Shown here: positions 16,974 to 26,262 of the stretch, in pieces
How positions within the stretch are numbered: position 1 is the first letter of the stretch
How the letters are laid out: every line of letters begins with the position of its first letter
From: Flavobacteriaceae bacterium
GTDB lineage: Bacteria; Bacteroidota; Bacteroidia; Flavobacteriales; Flavobacteriaceae
Reading direction: 5' to 3'
NCBI GenBank assembly: GCA_002700465.1
Contig: PADT01000058.1
Location: forward strand, 4,492 to 37,453
Length of the DNA stretch: 32,962 nucleotides
Made by a program: the position numbers and the translations under genes
Notes under the pieces: generated by a model
The model's input: only the letters and a program-made list of their open reading frames with translations
Told to the model about the DNA's origin: nothing
The model's database searches: none

Positions 16974-17873
16974 TTAAACCCAATTTTTAGGAGATTCTAA
17001 TATTTTGACAAGTTTTTCTTCATCACTTTGTTTTTCAGGCTTAAAATCATAGATCCATTTAACTTTGGGCGGCATACTCATAAAAATACTTTCTATTCTG
17101 CCTTTGGTTTTTAATCCAAACAATGTCCCTTTGTCATGAAGAAGATTAAACTCTACATATCTTCCTCTTCTAATTTGTTGCCAATTTAAATTTAAGCTAT
17201 TATACGTTTCTTCTTTTCTTTTTTCAACAATTGGAATATAAGAATCTAAAATACATTGTCCCATATCTTTTATAAATGAAAACCATTTATCAATCGACAT
17301 TTCATTATTTTCTCTACAATAATCAAAAAACAATCCTCCAACTCCTCTTGCTTCATTTCTGTGCGAATTCCAAAAGTATTCATCACATTTATTTTTATAG
17401 CTAGTATAAAAACTTGAATCGTATTTATCACAAGAATTTTTGCACTTAGTGTGAAAATGAATAATGTCTTTTTCAAAAATATAATAGGGTGTTAGGTCAA
17501 GACCTCCTCCAAACCATCTGTCTCTTAATTTTTCGTTTTCGTAGAGTTCAAAGTATCTAAGATTTGCATGAAATGTAGGAATCATTGGATTTTTAGGATG
17601 CAATACAATACTTATTCCGCATGCATAAAAATCTGAATTAGTAGCTTTTAACATGGTTGACATTGAATCTGGAAGTTTGCCATATACTTTTGAAACATTT
17701 ACACCACCTTTTTCAAAAACATTTCCATTTTCAATAATCATCGTCAAACCACCCCCGCCAGCTTCTCTTAACCAAGAATCTTTTTTAAACTTTTCTAAAC
17801 CATCGATATCTTCTAAAGTCAATGTTAGATTTTTTTGAAGAGAATCAATATATTTAGAAAAAGCATTTTTCAT
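16974..17873 (-). CDS. hemF: Oxygen-dependent coproporphyrinogen III oxidase HemF
   Basis: Decarboxylates coproporphyrinogen III to protoporphyrinogen IX using O2. The 299-residue length is standard. Recognisable segments are WLREAGGGGLTMIIENG, HPKNPMIPTFHANLR (metal/substrate His), WFGGGLDLTPYY, NEARGVGGLFFDY, and RRGRYVEFNLLHDKGT. The start ATG shares one base with the hemE stop (TAATG), so the genes are coupled. The O2-dependent enzyme fits an aerobic marine organism. No HemN gene is in the window. Confidence 0.97.
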   Translation of the reverse strand: MKNAFSKYIDSLQKNLTLTLEDIDGLEKFKKDSWLREAGGGGLTMIIENGNVFEKGGVNVSKVYGKLPDSMSTMLKATNSDFYACGISIVLHPKNPMIPTFHANLRYFELYENEKLRDRWFGGGLDLTPYYIFEKDIIHFHTKCKNSCDKYDSSFYTSYKNKCDEYFWNSHRNEARGVGGLFFDYCRENNEMSIDKWFSFIKDMGQCILDSYIPIVEKRKEETYNSLNLNWQQIRRGRYVEFNLLHDKGTLFGLKTKGRIESIFMSMPPKVKWIYDFKPEKQSDEEKLVKILESPKNWV

Positions 17874-18910
17874 TACTCAGAATAATTTTTAACGGTCTCT
17901 ACAAAAACTTTTACATTGTCAACAGGTGTATTTGGAAGTATTCCGTGGCCTAAATTTGCAATATATTTATCTTTTCCAAATTCATCTAACATTTGAGTCG
18001 TTTGCTTTATTAGTTCTTTTTTAGGCGAAAATAATCTGCTTGGATCTAAGTTGCCCTGTAAGGTAATATTATTGTTTGATAAGTAGCGTGCATTTCTAGC
18101 TGAGCAGGTCCAATCAATTCCAAGACCAGACGCTCCAATTTTTGAGTATGCATTAATAGAGTGCCAACAACCTTTAGGGTAAATTATTACAGGAGTAATC
18201 TTTTTCAAAGCATTTGTAATTTCTTCAATATATGGATAAGAAAAGAATTGATAATCCGTATGCGAAAGAACTCCCCCCCACGAATCAAAAATTTGAATAG
18301 CGTCTGCACCTGCTTCAACTTTCTTTTTTAAATAATCTATAGTTATTGAAGTTATTTTGCTTAAAAGCATTTTAGCAAGCTCCGGATTTTCAAAACAAAA
18401 CTTCTTTGCAATATCAAAGTTTTTTGAGCCACTACCCTGAACCATATAGCAAAGTATAGTCCATGGTGACCCAGCAAATCCAATCAAAGGAATGTCTTTA
18501 GGAAGTTCTTTTTTAGTCATTTTAATTGCTTCAAAAACATAATTTAATTTTTCTTCTACATTTTTAATATCTAAATTAATCACGTCAGATTTTTTTCTAA
18601 TAGGACACTCTATGTACGGACCAAAATTATTTTTCATTTCAACATTAATTCCCATTGCTTGAGGAATTACTAAAATATCACTAAAGATTATTGAGGCGTC
18701 TAATCCAATTTGTTTAATTGGCATTAAAGTTATTTCAGTGGCTAGTTCTGGTGTTTGACATCTTGTAAAAAAATCATATTTATTTTTTAAAACCATAAAA
18801 TCCGGCAAGTATCTTCCTGCTTGCCTCATAATCCATACAGGAGGCCTTTCTACGGTCTCTCCATTTAAAGCTCTCAAAAAAAGAGGGGTTTCGTTTTTAA
18901 TCATTTTCAA
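17873..18910 (-). CDS. hemE: Uroporphyrinogen decarboxylase HemE
   Basis: Removes four acetate carboxyls from uroporphyrinogen III to give coproporphyrinogen III. The 345-residue length is normal. The family N-terminal signature [17 protein letters not shown] is present, as are [43 protein letters not shown] and [11 protein letters not shown]. The 5' end overlaps hemD by 14 bases and the 3' end overlaps hemF by one. No inserted gene separates hemE and hemF, whereas some flavobacteria carry an acetyltransferase gene there, as I recall. Confidence 0.97.
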   Translation of the reverse strand: MKMIKNETPLFLRALNGETVERPPVWIMRQAGRYLPDFMVLKNKYDFFTRCQTPELATEITLMPIKQIGLDASIIFSDILVIPQAMGINVEMKNNFGPYIECPIRKKSDVINLDIKNVEEKLNYVFEAIKMTKKELPKDIPLIGFAGSPWTILCYMVQGSGSKNFDIAKKFCFENPELAKMLLSKITSITIDYLKKKVEAGADAIQIFDSWGGVLSHTDYQFFSYPYIEEITNALKKITPVIIYPKGCWHSINAYSKIGASGLGIDWTCSARNARYLSNNNITLQGNLDPSRLFSPKKELIKQTTQMLDEFGKDKYIANLGHGILPNTPVDNVKVFVETVKNYSE

Positions 18911-19565
18911 ATAATTTAATTGTTTTGTGAATTACATTTTCAATTGTTGGCACATTGCAACTTAAAACTTTGTTTGAATATTTATGAGCATATTTTGATG
19001 TGGTTTTTCCAATACATACACAATATGAATTGTTCAACGAATTGTTTATTAAGTAGCTTTTTATACCACTAGGACTATAAAATAAAATTGCATCAAAAAT
19101 TTGATTGTACTTTATTGGTCTTGCTATGTTATTGTAAGCAACTACCTCCTTTAATTCAATATTTTTTTTATTAAAAAAATCAGAAAACTCTTCATTTTTG
19201 ATGCTACTTCTACAAAAAATGAATTTTTCATTCTTAGCTTTCTTTAATATAAAATCAGCCAAATTTGATGAGTTTTGAGTCATTTTCGTAATTTTTTGCC
19301 CTTTTTTAATTAAAAGTTCTTTTGTGTTTTTACCTACACAATAAATCTTATTAAAAAAATTATCAATATTTTGATTACTTGAAAAAACTGCTTCAACAGC
19401 ATTTTTACTTGTGAATATCCAACTTCCATTATGTTTTGGAAGGTTTAATTTTAAAAGTTGGATCGAAATAAAATCATCATGATGTAAATCAAATTTTAAA
19501 TCGTCGAAAAGATATTTTAAATCTTTACTTAATTTTTTTGTTGAAAGAATTTTAATTTTTTTCAT
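18897..19565 (-). CDS. hemD: Uroporphyrinogen III synthase HemD
   Basis: Cyclises hydroxymethylbilane to uroporphyrinogen III with inversion of ring D. A 222-residue two-domain protein. Sequence is poorly conserved in this family, so the call depends on a few segments ([58 protein letters not shown]) and on its position between hemC and hemE. It overlaps hemC by 14 bases and hemE by 14 bases. Confidence 0.93.
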   Translation of the reverse strand: MKKIKILSTKKLSKDLKYLFDDLKFDLHHDDFISIQLLKLNLPKHNGSWIFTSKNAVEAVFSSNQNIDNFFNKIYCVGKNTKELLIKKGQKITKMTQNSSNLADFILKKAKNEKFIFCRSSIKNEEFSDFFNKKNIELKEVVAYNNIARPIKYNQIFDAILFYSPSGIKSYLINNSLNNSYCVCIGKTTSKYAHKYSNKVLSCNVPTIENVIHKTIKLFEND

Positions 19566-20469
19566 TTTCTTTCTTGAGTTCTTGCAGTATTTTTTTACCT
19601 CCGTTTTTTAAAATCTTTTTGAACATTTTTTCGCCAGCTTTCAAATCGTTACAATCAAATCTGTCTTCAACCCTGATCATGTTTTTTGAATCCAATGTGG
19701 AGATACTTGCATTAAAGACAAGCTTATCGCCTTCTATTTTTGCAAATGCAGAGATTGGTACAGAACAACCACCATTCATTAATTTTAAAAATTGTCTTTC
19801 CTGGCTAACACAGTGAAATGTTGAATTACACGAAATAGATTTTAATAAATTATTAAATTCATTTTCATTAGCTCTAGAGGCTATTGCAATTGCTCCTTGT
19901 GCTGCGGAAGGTATCATCCAGTCTAATATTAATTTGTTTTCTGGATAGATTGATAATCGATCAAGTCCTGCCTTAGCAAATATTGCTCCGTCCCAATTAT
20001 TTTTTTCAAGTTTTTTTATTCTTGATCCTACATTTCCTCTGAGAGATACAATTTTATGATTTGGGTATTTATTTTTCCATTGTGTTTCTCTTCTAATACT
20101 GCTTGTTGCAATAGTTAGATTCTTGTTAAAATTGATGTTTTTTTCTTTAAAAATTAAAACGTCTTTGGGGCTCGCTCTTTTAAAAACACAGTGAATGGAT
20201 AATCCTGATGCTAAATTTATTGGAACATCTTTAAAACTGTGAACAGCTATATCAATGGTGTTATTTAATAAAGCTTGATCTAAGCTTTTTGTAAAAATTC
20301 CACTCACTCCAAAATCATATAAAGGCGTAATTTGATTAACGTCTCCCTCCGATTTTATTTTAACTAACTCACAATCTATCCCAAGTGATTCAAGTTTAGT
20401 TTTCGCGTAATTAGCTTGCCAAACAGCTAGCTTACTTTCTCTAGTGCCAATTTTTATTTTAGTAATCAT
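19552..20469 (-). CDS. hemC: Hydroxymethylbilane synthase HemC
   Basis: Polymerises four porphobilinogens into hydroxymethylbilane. The 305-residue length is normal. It begins IKIGTRESKLAVWQA (substrate-binding arginine region). The catalytic aspartate is D81 in AVHSFKDVP. ATSSIRRETQW and LRGNVGSRIKKL carry the cofactor-carboxylate-binding arginines. C235 in NGGCSVPIS is the dipyrromethane attachment cysteine. It overlaps hemA by 11 bases and hemD by 14 bases. Confidence 0.97.
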   Translation of the reverse strand: MITKIKIGTRESKLAVWQANYAKTKLESLGIDCELVKIKSEGDVNQITPLYDFGVSGIFTKSLDQALLNNTIDIAVHSFKDVPINLASGLSIHCVFKRASPKDVLIFKEKNINFNKNLTIATSSIRRETQWKNKYPNHKIVSLRGNVGSRIKKLEKNNWDGAIFAKAGLDRLSIYPENKLILDWMIPSAAQGAIAIASRANENEFNNLLKSISCNSTFHCVSQERQFLKLMNGGCSVPISAFAKIEGDKLVFNASISTLDSKNMIRVEDRFDCNDLKAGEKMFKKILKNGGKKILQELKKENEKN

Positions 20470-21730
20470 TGTGATTAAGTTGAAAAATTGTTTTTATAGA
20501 TTTCAATTCTTCTTCAAAATCATCGCTGTCTCTTAAATGATTAGCAATTTGATTTGTTATTTTTTGAATTAAGTGTTCAGAAACTTCTTTGACATTTTCG
20601 TCATCGAATGAGGATGCTTTTTTCTTAAGAATATTGATTTTATTTTCTTGAATTTTTTTTAGTTTTATTTTAAGAGCGTTAACCGTTGGAGCAAACCTTC
20701 TAGTTTCAACCCATAAATAATAATCTTCTGTTATTTCTTTAATTATTTTTTCAGCTTTTGGTATGAACTTTTTTCTGGTTTCTAAAGTCTTGTTCGTTAC
20801 CATGGAGAGATAATCTAGATCTAACAAATCTATATATTCAAAAGATCCAAGCTCTTCATCAACATTTTTTGGGACTGATAAATCCAAAATTGTAAGCGAT
20901 TTAGATTTAGACACCATTTCGCTAAGTACAGTTGGTTTGTTGCTAGCAGTGGCTACAATTAAAATGTCAGTTTTTGATATTTGATGATTTAAATCTGAAA
21001 TATTTTTTACCAAAACTTCAAATTTACCAGCTATAAGTTTAGCTTTCTCTTCAGATCTATTTATTAAGGTTATGTGTTTATTGGAGGTATGTTTTACTAG
21101 GTTTTCACATGTATTTCTTCCGATTTTACCTGTTCCAAATAAAAGAATTTTTTTTGATTTTAAATCTGAAATATTATCTAATATATATCGAACAGCTGCA
21201 TATGATACTGAAGTTGCACCTGAAGATATTTTTGTTTCATTTTTAATCCTTTTACTTGCATGCTTAACCATATTAAATAACCTTTCAAACGAAGGATTAA
21301 CTGCATTTAGTTTTTTTGATCTTAGAAAACTATTATTTAATTGAGCAATAATTTCAAAGTCTCCTAAAATTTGACTGTCTAGTCCAGTACCTACTTTAAA
21401 AATATGATTCACAGCTTCTTCTCCTTTAAAAATGTAACCAAATTTTTTAAATTCTTTAACAGTACCATTAGAATGTTTGCAAAGTAGTTCTATAAGCAGA
21501 TTAAAATCTAAAGTTGAAGAATAAATTTCAACTCTATTGCATGTAGAATTAACAACTAAATTGTCTACACCCGCTTGTAATGAGTCCTTAATAAGATGTT
21601 TGGATTGATCCAGGCTTAAGCTGAACATTCCTCTTACAGAAGTATTGGCATTTTTATAGCTTATTCCAATAACGTTAAAAAAAGGAGCTTTCAAATAATG
21701 AATTATTTCGACTGTAAAAATAATACTCAC
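20459..21730 (-). CDS. hemA: Glutamyl-tRNA reductase HemA (GTG start)
   Basis: Reduces glutamyl-tRNA to glutamate-1-semialdehyde with NADPH, the committed step of C5-pathway heme synthesis. The 423-residue protein has the catalytic cysteine C64 in NSTCNRVEIY, the GTGLDSQILGDFEIIAQ segment, the Rossmann motif GTGKIGRNTCENLVKH and the C-terminal dimerisation helices. The start is GTG at 21730; no closer ATG precedes the conserved FNVIGISYKNANTSVRG segment. It leads the - strand heme operon, with 160 bases separating it from the divergent AraC gene. The downstream aminomutase hemL is not in the window. Confidence 0.96.
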   Translation of the reverse strand: MSIIFTVEIIHYLKAPFFNVIGISYKNANTSVRGMFSLSLDQSKHLIKDSLQAGVDNLVVNSTCNRVEIYSSTLDFNLLIELLCKHSNGTVKEFKKFGYIFKGEEAVNHIFKVGTGLDSQILGDFEIIAQLNNSFLRSKKLNAVNPSFERLFNMVKHASKRIKNETKISSGATSVSYAAVRYILDNISDLKSKKILLFGTGKIGRNTCENLVKHTSNKHITLINRSEEKAKLIAGKFEVLVKNISDLNHQISKTDILIVATASNKPTVLSEMVSKSKSLTILDLSVPKNVDEELGSFEYIDLLDLDYLSMVTNKTLETRKKFIPKAEKIIKEITEDYYLWVETRRFAPTVNALKIKLKKIQENKINILKKKASSFDDENVKEVSEHLIQKITNQIANHLRDSDDFEEELKSIKTIFQLNHNDY

Positions 21731-21842
21731 TTTAGTTAAAAAATAACTCTAAAGGTTCTATAAATAACTCCACAAGTTTTTTATTGAAAAGTATGGTTAA
21801 AATAATGTAAAATTTTATATTTTTACAGATGTAATAGATAAA

Positions 21843-21890
21843 TTCTAAATCATTAATTTAGAACGCTTCTAAATTAAAATTTTTTTTTGA
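21843..21890 (+). promoter_or_regulatory. Alternating TTCTAAAT/ATTTAGAA repeats forming two exclusive hairpins before araC
   Basis: TTCTAAAT (21843-21850), ATTTAGAA (21856-21863) and TTCTAAAT (21867-21874) alternate. The middle arm can pair with the left one (8 bp, 5-base loop) or, in an extended form, with the right one: 21853-21863 with 21867-21877, 11 bp, loop CGC. The second hairpin is followed, two A residues later, by nine T residues (21880-21888) and then the AraC ATG at 21891. This has the shape of an attenuator or a regulator operator with three half-sites. The stem has only one G-C pair, so a structural role is weakly supported. Confidence 0.45.
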
Positions 21891-22772
21891 ATGAATTTAA
21901 AAAGTATCGCAAAAGGATCAACTGAAAGTTTTACAGTTGATGATGGTATAATTTTATTAAAACAAACCAATGATAATGAATTTGTCTCAAATTTTAATTT
22001 CAATATTAGTAAAGACTATATTCAATTTCATTTTTGTTTGAAAGGAACTTCAAAATTTTTATTTAATCAAGGATCTTATGTTTTTAATGTTGAAAATGAA
22101 AATTCGATTTTATTATATAATCCAAATAAAGAACTGCCAATAGATCTTTTATTAGACTCAAACAGCCAAGTTTTATCAATATTAATTTCAATAAAAAAAT
22201 TTCATAGTTTATTTTCAGACGAATCAGATCAAATTTCCTTTTTAAATAATGATAATATTGGAAATAAACTTTATAAAGAAAAACAAATTGGTCCAATGAT
22301 TGCAATAATATTAAACCAAATGTATCAGCAATCTTTAAATCTTTCAATGTATAAATTATATTTAAGAGGCAAGGTTTTTGAACTCATGAGTTTATATTTT
22401 AGCAAGGATAAAGAAATGGATATTGAGCAATGTCCTTTTTTGGCTGATGACAACAACATTAAAAAAATTAAAAAAGCAAAAGAAATTATAATTTCTAGAA
22501 TGATTGAACCACCAACTCTTGTTCAGCTTGCAAAAGAGGTCGATATAAGTTTAAAAAAATTAAAACAAGGTTTTAAACAAGTTTATGGAACTTCTGTTTT
22601 TTCTTTTTTGATTGATTATAAAATGCAAGTATCTAAAAGGCTTTTGTCCTCAGGTGAATATAATGTAAATGAAGTTGCTCTTAAAGTGGGGTATAGTACC
22701 GCAACTCATTTTATAAATGCTTTTAAAAAAAAATTTGGTACTACTCCAAAAAAATACTTAATGACAATTTAA
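21891..22772 (+). CDS. AraC-family transcriptional regulator of the heme locus
   Basis: A 293-residue regulator with an N-terminal sensory part (about 1-170, beta-rich, cupin-like) and a C-terminal AraC double helix-turn-helix (about 193-290). The first HTH is TLVQLAKEVDISLKKLKQGFK; the second is NVNEVALKVGYSTATHFINAFKKKFG, ending TPKKYL. Between them, C181-P182 in EQCPFLADD forms a Cys-Pro dipeptide like those of heme-regulatory motifs, which with the heme-gene context suggests sensing of heme or an intermediate (inference). It is divergent from hemA (160-base gap) and four bases upstream of hemH, so control of both arms of the locus is likely. Confidence 0.92.
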   Translation: MNLKSIAKGSTESFTVDDGIILLKQTNDNEFVSNFNFNISKDYIQFHFCLKGTSKFLFNQGSYVFNVENENSILLYNPNKELPIDLLLDSNSQVLSILISIKKFHSLFSDESDQISFLNNDNIGNKLYKEKQIGPMIAIILNQMYQQSLNLSMYKLYLRGKVFELMSLYFSKDKEMDIEQCPFLADDNNIKKIKKAKEIIISRMIEPPTLVQLAKEVDISLKKLKQGFKQVYGTSVFSFLIDYKMQVSKRLLSSGEYNVNEVALKVGYSTATHFINAFKKKFGTTPKKYLMTI

Positions 22773-22776
22773 TAAT

Positions 22777-23796
22777 ATGAAAGGAGCTTTACTTGTTAAT
22801 TTAGGTTCGCCTGATAGCACTGAGTCTAAAGATGTAAAAAAATATTTAAAAGAGTTTTTAATGGACGAGCGAGTCATTGACGAACCTCTTTGGCTAAGAA
22901 CAATTTTGGTTAAAGGAATTATTTTAAATTTTAGACCTAAAAAATCTGCAAAAGCATACAAAAAAATATGGTGGGATGAAGGATCTCCATTAATTGTTCT
23001 TTCATACAGGCTTTTAGAAAAAGTTAAAAAAATGACATCAGTTCCTATATCCCTTGCTATGCGTTACGGAAATCCATCAATACACTCGGGGATTAAAGAG
23101 TTAGTAGACAAAGGAGTAACAGAAATCTTACTTATTCCGCTTTATCCTCAACATGCAATGGCTTCAACTGAAACTATTTTAGTCTTAGCTGAAAAAATAA
23201 AAAACGAATTTTTTCCTAAAGTTGAGTTTACAAACCTTCCAGCTTTTTACAATCATAACGATTACATAAGAGTTCTTTCTAATTCAATCCAGAGTTATTT
23301 GAAAAATAAAGAATGGGATCATTTACTTTTTTCTTATCATGGCATTCCCGAAAGACACATTAGAAAAACAGATATTACCAAGTCACATTGTAAAATTGAT
23401 GGTAGTTGTTGTCAAACAAAATCACCTGCTCATCAATTTTGTTATAGACATCATTGCTATGAAACTACAAAACAAGTTGCTGATTATTTAGAGCTTAAAG
23501 AAGGAACATATTCTAGTTCTTTTCAGTCCAGATTAGCTGGACAGCCGTGGCTCAAACCATATACAGATAAAGTTGTAGAAAATTTCGCTCAAACTGGAAC
23601 TAAAAACATGGCAATTGTTACACCTGCTTTTGTTTCGGATTGTTTAGAAACTCTAGAGGAGATTGGAATGGAGGCTAAAGAAGATTTTATTGAAAAAGGG
23701 GGAGAAAAATTTCATGTAGTTCCTTGTTTAAATGACGATAAAGAATGGGTAAAAACTCTAAGTAGATGGATTGATGAATGGGCAAATATTAAATAA
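22777..23796 (+). CDS. hemH: Ferrochelatase HemH
   Basis: Inserts Fe2+ into protoporphyrin IX to give protoheme. The 339-residue protein begins GALLVNLGSPDSTES, with the typical ferrochelatase start, and has SLAMRYGNPSI, LIPLYPQHAMASTET, the catalytic-histidine segment LLFSYHGIPERHIRKTD, SSFQSRLAGQPWLKPYTD and VTPAFVSDCLETLEEI. A cluster of four cysteines lies in CKIDGSCCQTKSPAHQFC, with a fifth shortly after (HHCYE); such a cluster is seen in flavobacterial ferrochelatases as I recall. It follows the AraC gene by four bases and precedes hemJ by 11, forming one transcription unit. Confidence 0.97.
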   Translation: MKGALLVNLGSPDSTESKDVKKYLKEFLMDERVIDEPLWLRTILVKGIILNFRPKKSAKAYKKIWWDEGSPLIVLSYRLLEKVKKMTSVPISLAMRYGNPSIHSGIKELVDKGVTEILLIPLYPQHAMASTETILVLAEKIKNEFFPKVEFTNLPAFYNHNDYIRVLSNSIQSYLKNKEWDHLLFSYHGIPERHIRKTDITKSHCKIDGSCCQTKSPAHQFCYRHHCYETTKQVADYLELKEGTYSSSFQSRLAGQPWLKPYTDKVVENFAQTGTKNMAIVTPAFVSDCLETLEEIGMEAKEDFIEKGGEKFHVVPCLNDDKEWVKTLSRWIDEWANIK

Positions 23797-23807
23797 TTTT
23801 TACCATA

Positions 23808-24341
23808 ATGGAATATTTTAGTTACATAAAATCGTTACATATAATATTTGTTATAACTTGGTTTGCAGGCCTTTTTTACATACCGAGACTGTTTATTTAT
23901 TTTATTGAAGCTTCATCAAAACCTAGTCCCGACAAAAAAATTTTAATGGACCAATTTACTGTAATGATGAATCGTTTATGGTTTGTAATAACATGGCCGT
24001 CGTCTGTTTTAGCCATTTTATTTGGATTTTGGATGGTTGTTTTAGTCCCAAATTGGTTATTAGAAAATTGGATGATAGCCAAGTTAGGATTTGTATTTTT
24101 ATTAATTATCTATCATTTAAAAACTCATTTTATTTTAAAAGAATTAAACTCAGGTATTATAAAATATTCTTCTAATTTTATGAGAATATGGAATGAAGTA
24201 ACTAGTGTGATATTAGTATCAGTTGTATTTCTAGTAGTTTTAAAAAACAACATAAGTTGGTTAAAACTTACAATTGGTTTGATAATATTTATAGGTTCTT
24301 TACTGGTTCTTATTAGGTTGTATAAAAGATTTAGAAATTGA
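23808..24341 (+). CDS. hemJ: HemJ-type protoporphyrinogen IX oxidase (membrane)
   Basis: A 177-residue membrane protein with four predicted helices, of the HemJ/UPF0093 (CopD-like) family. The N-terminal signature YIKSLHIIFVITWFAGLFYIPRLFIY includes conserved H11 (a heme-b ligand candidate) and the Arg after it. RLWFVITWPSSVLAILFG and WMIAKLGFVFLLIIYHLKTH follow, with a further histidine pair. HemJ oxidises protoporphyrinogen IX to protoporphyrin IX, the step between hemF and hemH. No HemG or HemY gene is in this window, so HemJ likely supplies the step. The stop overlaps the histidine-kinase start by four bases. Confidence 0.92.
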   Translation: MEYFSYIKSLHIIFVITWFAGLFYIPRLFIYFIEASSKPSPDKKILMDQFTVMMNRLWFVITWPSSVLAILFGFWMVVLVPNWLLENWMIAKLGFVFLLIIYHLKTHFILKELNSGIIKYSSNFMRIWNEVTSVILVSVVFLVVLKNNISWLKLTIGLIIFIGSLLVLIRLYKRFRN

Positions 24342-25792
24342 TTAGTAATTTAAAATTTAACACAAATTTATCATTAAGAGCTAGAATTTTTTTAGCTATG
24401 ACCATAATAGTTGTTGCTACTTTTGTGTTAATTTCTTTAATTACAATTCCACAATTTAAAACTCAGTCCGAAAAATACCATTCAAAAAGATTGGAGAGAA
24501 AAGAAGCTCAAATCCAACGTAGTATTGCTTACTTTTCCCAAGAAACCTCGACTCAGTTAAATCCAAAAAAATTAGATTCAATTTTGAGTGAAAAAATTTA
24601 TCAAGTTTCAGATGTTCAAAGCGTAAAGTTTAGTATATATTCTTTAAATGGAAACTTAATAAGCTCAACTCTTCCTAAAAACGAAATATCTTTTATTAGT
24701 AAAGAGCTTTTAAATAAAATTCTTAAACAAAAAGATTCTAAAATTATTCAAATTACACAAAAAGATGAAATACAATACAGATCCTCTTTTTCGCTAATTT
24801 TAGATGATAATTTTAATCCACTTTGGATTTTAAACCTTCCTTATTATGATGATGATAACTTAAACTCTTATGAATTAGAGTCGTTTCTAATAATTTTAGG
24901 AGAAGTATATTTTTTTCTTTTTATTCTGTCAATTATTATTTCATATTTCGTTTCACAGTATATGACAAAGGCAATTTCAGAAATCGCTTTAAAAATGAAA
25001 CAAACACGTTTAGACAAAAGAAACTCTAAAATTAAAATTGATGCTAGGAGTAAGGAAGTTAGAAGCTTAGTAGAATCGTATAACAATATGGTTGACGTGC
25101 TTGATAAAAATGTAAAAGAACTATCAAAATCTAATAAGGAACAAGCATGGAGAGAGATGGCCAAACAAGTAGCGCATGAAATTAAAAACCCATTAACTCC
25201 GATGAAACTAAGTGTTCAAAGTTTTGAAAGAGATTTTAGAAACGACAAGAAACATAAAGATAAAGTTGAAGATTTTTCTCAAACAATAATTCAACAAATC
25301 GATACAATGAGTTCAATTGCCTCAGCTTTTTCAAATTTTGCAGAGATGCCCACTCAACAAGGAGAAAAATTAAATATCGTTAAAGCCGTTAGGCTTTCAT
25401 TAGAAATTTTTAAAGAAAAAGACATTGTTTTTAAATCCAATGAAGACAAAATAATTATAAATATAGATAGGCCTCAAATTGTAAGGATAATGACTAATTT
25501 GATAAAAAATGCTATCCAGGCATGTGAAAATATTAAATCACCAGTAATTAAAGTTTCTATTAAAAAAATGTCAAAAACCGTTAGTATTTCAGTTAAAGAT
25601 AACGGAAACGGAATACCATTAAATATTAGAAAAAATATTTTTGAACCCAACTTCACGACAAAATCTGGAGGTATGGGACTTGGATTAGGAATGGTAAAAA
25701 ATCTTGTTAATTCCTATGAGGGAAAAATAGATTTTGAATCAAAAGTTAATAAGGGGACTACATTTAAAATTACTTTTCCAACATTGGATTAG
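24338..25792 (+). CDS. Membrane sensor histidine kinase (TTG start, orphan)
   Basis: A 484-residue kinase: transmembrane helix about 18-38, an extracytoplasmic sensor domain (about 40-180), a second helix (about 184-206), a HAMP linker (about 207-260), and the kinase core with phospho-accepting H280 in AKQVAHEIKNPLTPMK. The N box is NLIKNAIQAC, the G1 box DNGNGIP (421-427) and the G2 box GMGLGLGM (445-452). The HEIKNPLTPM type resembles NtrY-like kinases. TTG at 24338 overlaps the hemJ TGA by four bases, so it is probably co-expressed with hemH-hemJ. No response regulator is adjacent, and the signal is unknown. The 3' end overlaps the convergent bacilliredoxin by four bases. Confidence 0.92.
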   Translation: MISNLKFNTNLSLRARIFLAMTIIVVATFVLISLITIPQFKTQSEKYHSKRLERKEAQIQRSIAYFSQETSTQLNPKKLDSILSEKIYQVSDVQSVKFSIYSLNGNLISSTLPKNEISFISKELLNKILKQKDSKIIQITQKDEIQYRSSFSLILDDNFNPLWILNLPYYDDDNLNSYELESFLIILGEVYFFLFILSIIISYFVSQYMTKAISEIALKMKQTRLDKRNSKIKIDARSKEVRSLVESYNNMVDVLDKNVKELSKSNKEQAWREMAKQVAHEIKNPLTPMKLSVQSFERDFRNDKKHKDKVEDFSQTIIQQIDTMSSIASAFSNFAEMPTQQGEKLNIVKAVRLSLEIFKEKDIVFKSNEDKIIINIDRPQIVRIMTNLIKNAIQACENIKSPVIKVSIKKMSKTVSISVKDNGNGIPLNIRKNIFEPNFTTKSGGMGLGLGMVKNLVNSYEGKIDFESKVNKGTTFKITFPTLD

Positions 25793-26199
25793 CAAAACTG
25801 ATCGTAAGCTTGCTTAAGATTTTCGCTTATAATTTCAGCAGATCTCCCTTCAATATGATGTCTTTCTAACATATGGACAAGATCACCATCTTTAAAAATT
25901 GCAATACATGGCGATGAAGGAGGGAAAGGAATCATTAATTTTCTTGCGGCATCAGTTGCCTCTTTATCAACTCCAGCAAAAACAGTAAATAATTTACCCG
26001 GTTTTTTTTCGTTAATTAATGAAGATTTAACTCCCGGTCTAGCATTGGCAGCAGCACAACCACAGACAGAGTTTACTATTAGAACAGCAGTTTCGCTGTT
26101 GGGAACTTGACTATTAACTTCATCAGAACTTGTAAGCTCAACAAATCCTGCAGAGGTTAAATCATCTCTCATCGGTTTTACTAATTCAGCTGGATACAT
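25789..26199 (-). CDS. BrxA/BrxB-family bacilliredoxin (DUF1094)
   Basis: A 136-residue thioredoxin-fold protein. The active site is C46-G-C48 in VNSVCGCAAANARPG, the YphP/BrxA signature. A further cysteine is the last residue (C136). The family removes low-molecular-weight thiols (bacillithiol in Firmicutes) from protein cysteines. Bacillithiol occurs in some Bacteroidota, so the redox role is plausible but the thiol used here is not known. GVDKEATDAARKL and PPSSPCIAIFKDGD are typical of the family. A strong -7 promoter element lies 21 bases upstream. Confidence 0.93.
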   Translation of the reverse strand: MYPAELVKPMRDDLTSAGFVELTSSDEVNSQVPNSETAVLIVNSVCGCAAANARPGVKSSLINEKKPGKLFTVFAGVDKEATDAARKLMIPFPPSSPCIAIFKDGDLVHMLERHHIEGRSAEIISENLKQAYDQFC

Positions 26200-26219
26200 A
26201 TTTTATAATTTTATTGTAG

Positions 26220-26227
26220 CAAAGATA
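26220..26227 (-). promoter_or_regulatory. -7 promoter element TAnnTTTG for the bacilliredoxin gene
   Basis: Read on the - strand this is TATCTTTG, an exact match to the Bacteroidota housekeeping -7 consensus. It would give a short leader before the start codon at 26199. No TTG is seen at the expected -33 position, so the call rests on the -7 box and its placement. Confidence 0.5.
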
Positions 26228-26262
26228 ATAAAGAATGATTTAAATGTGTGTATTAAATTCGG

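Noticed and set aside
19574-21344. + strand open frames opposite hemC and hemA
   Set aside because: Both enzymes have intact catalytic motifs on the - strand; the opposite frames have no recognisable domain.
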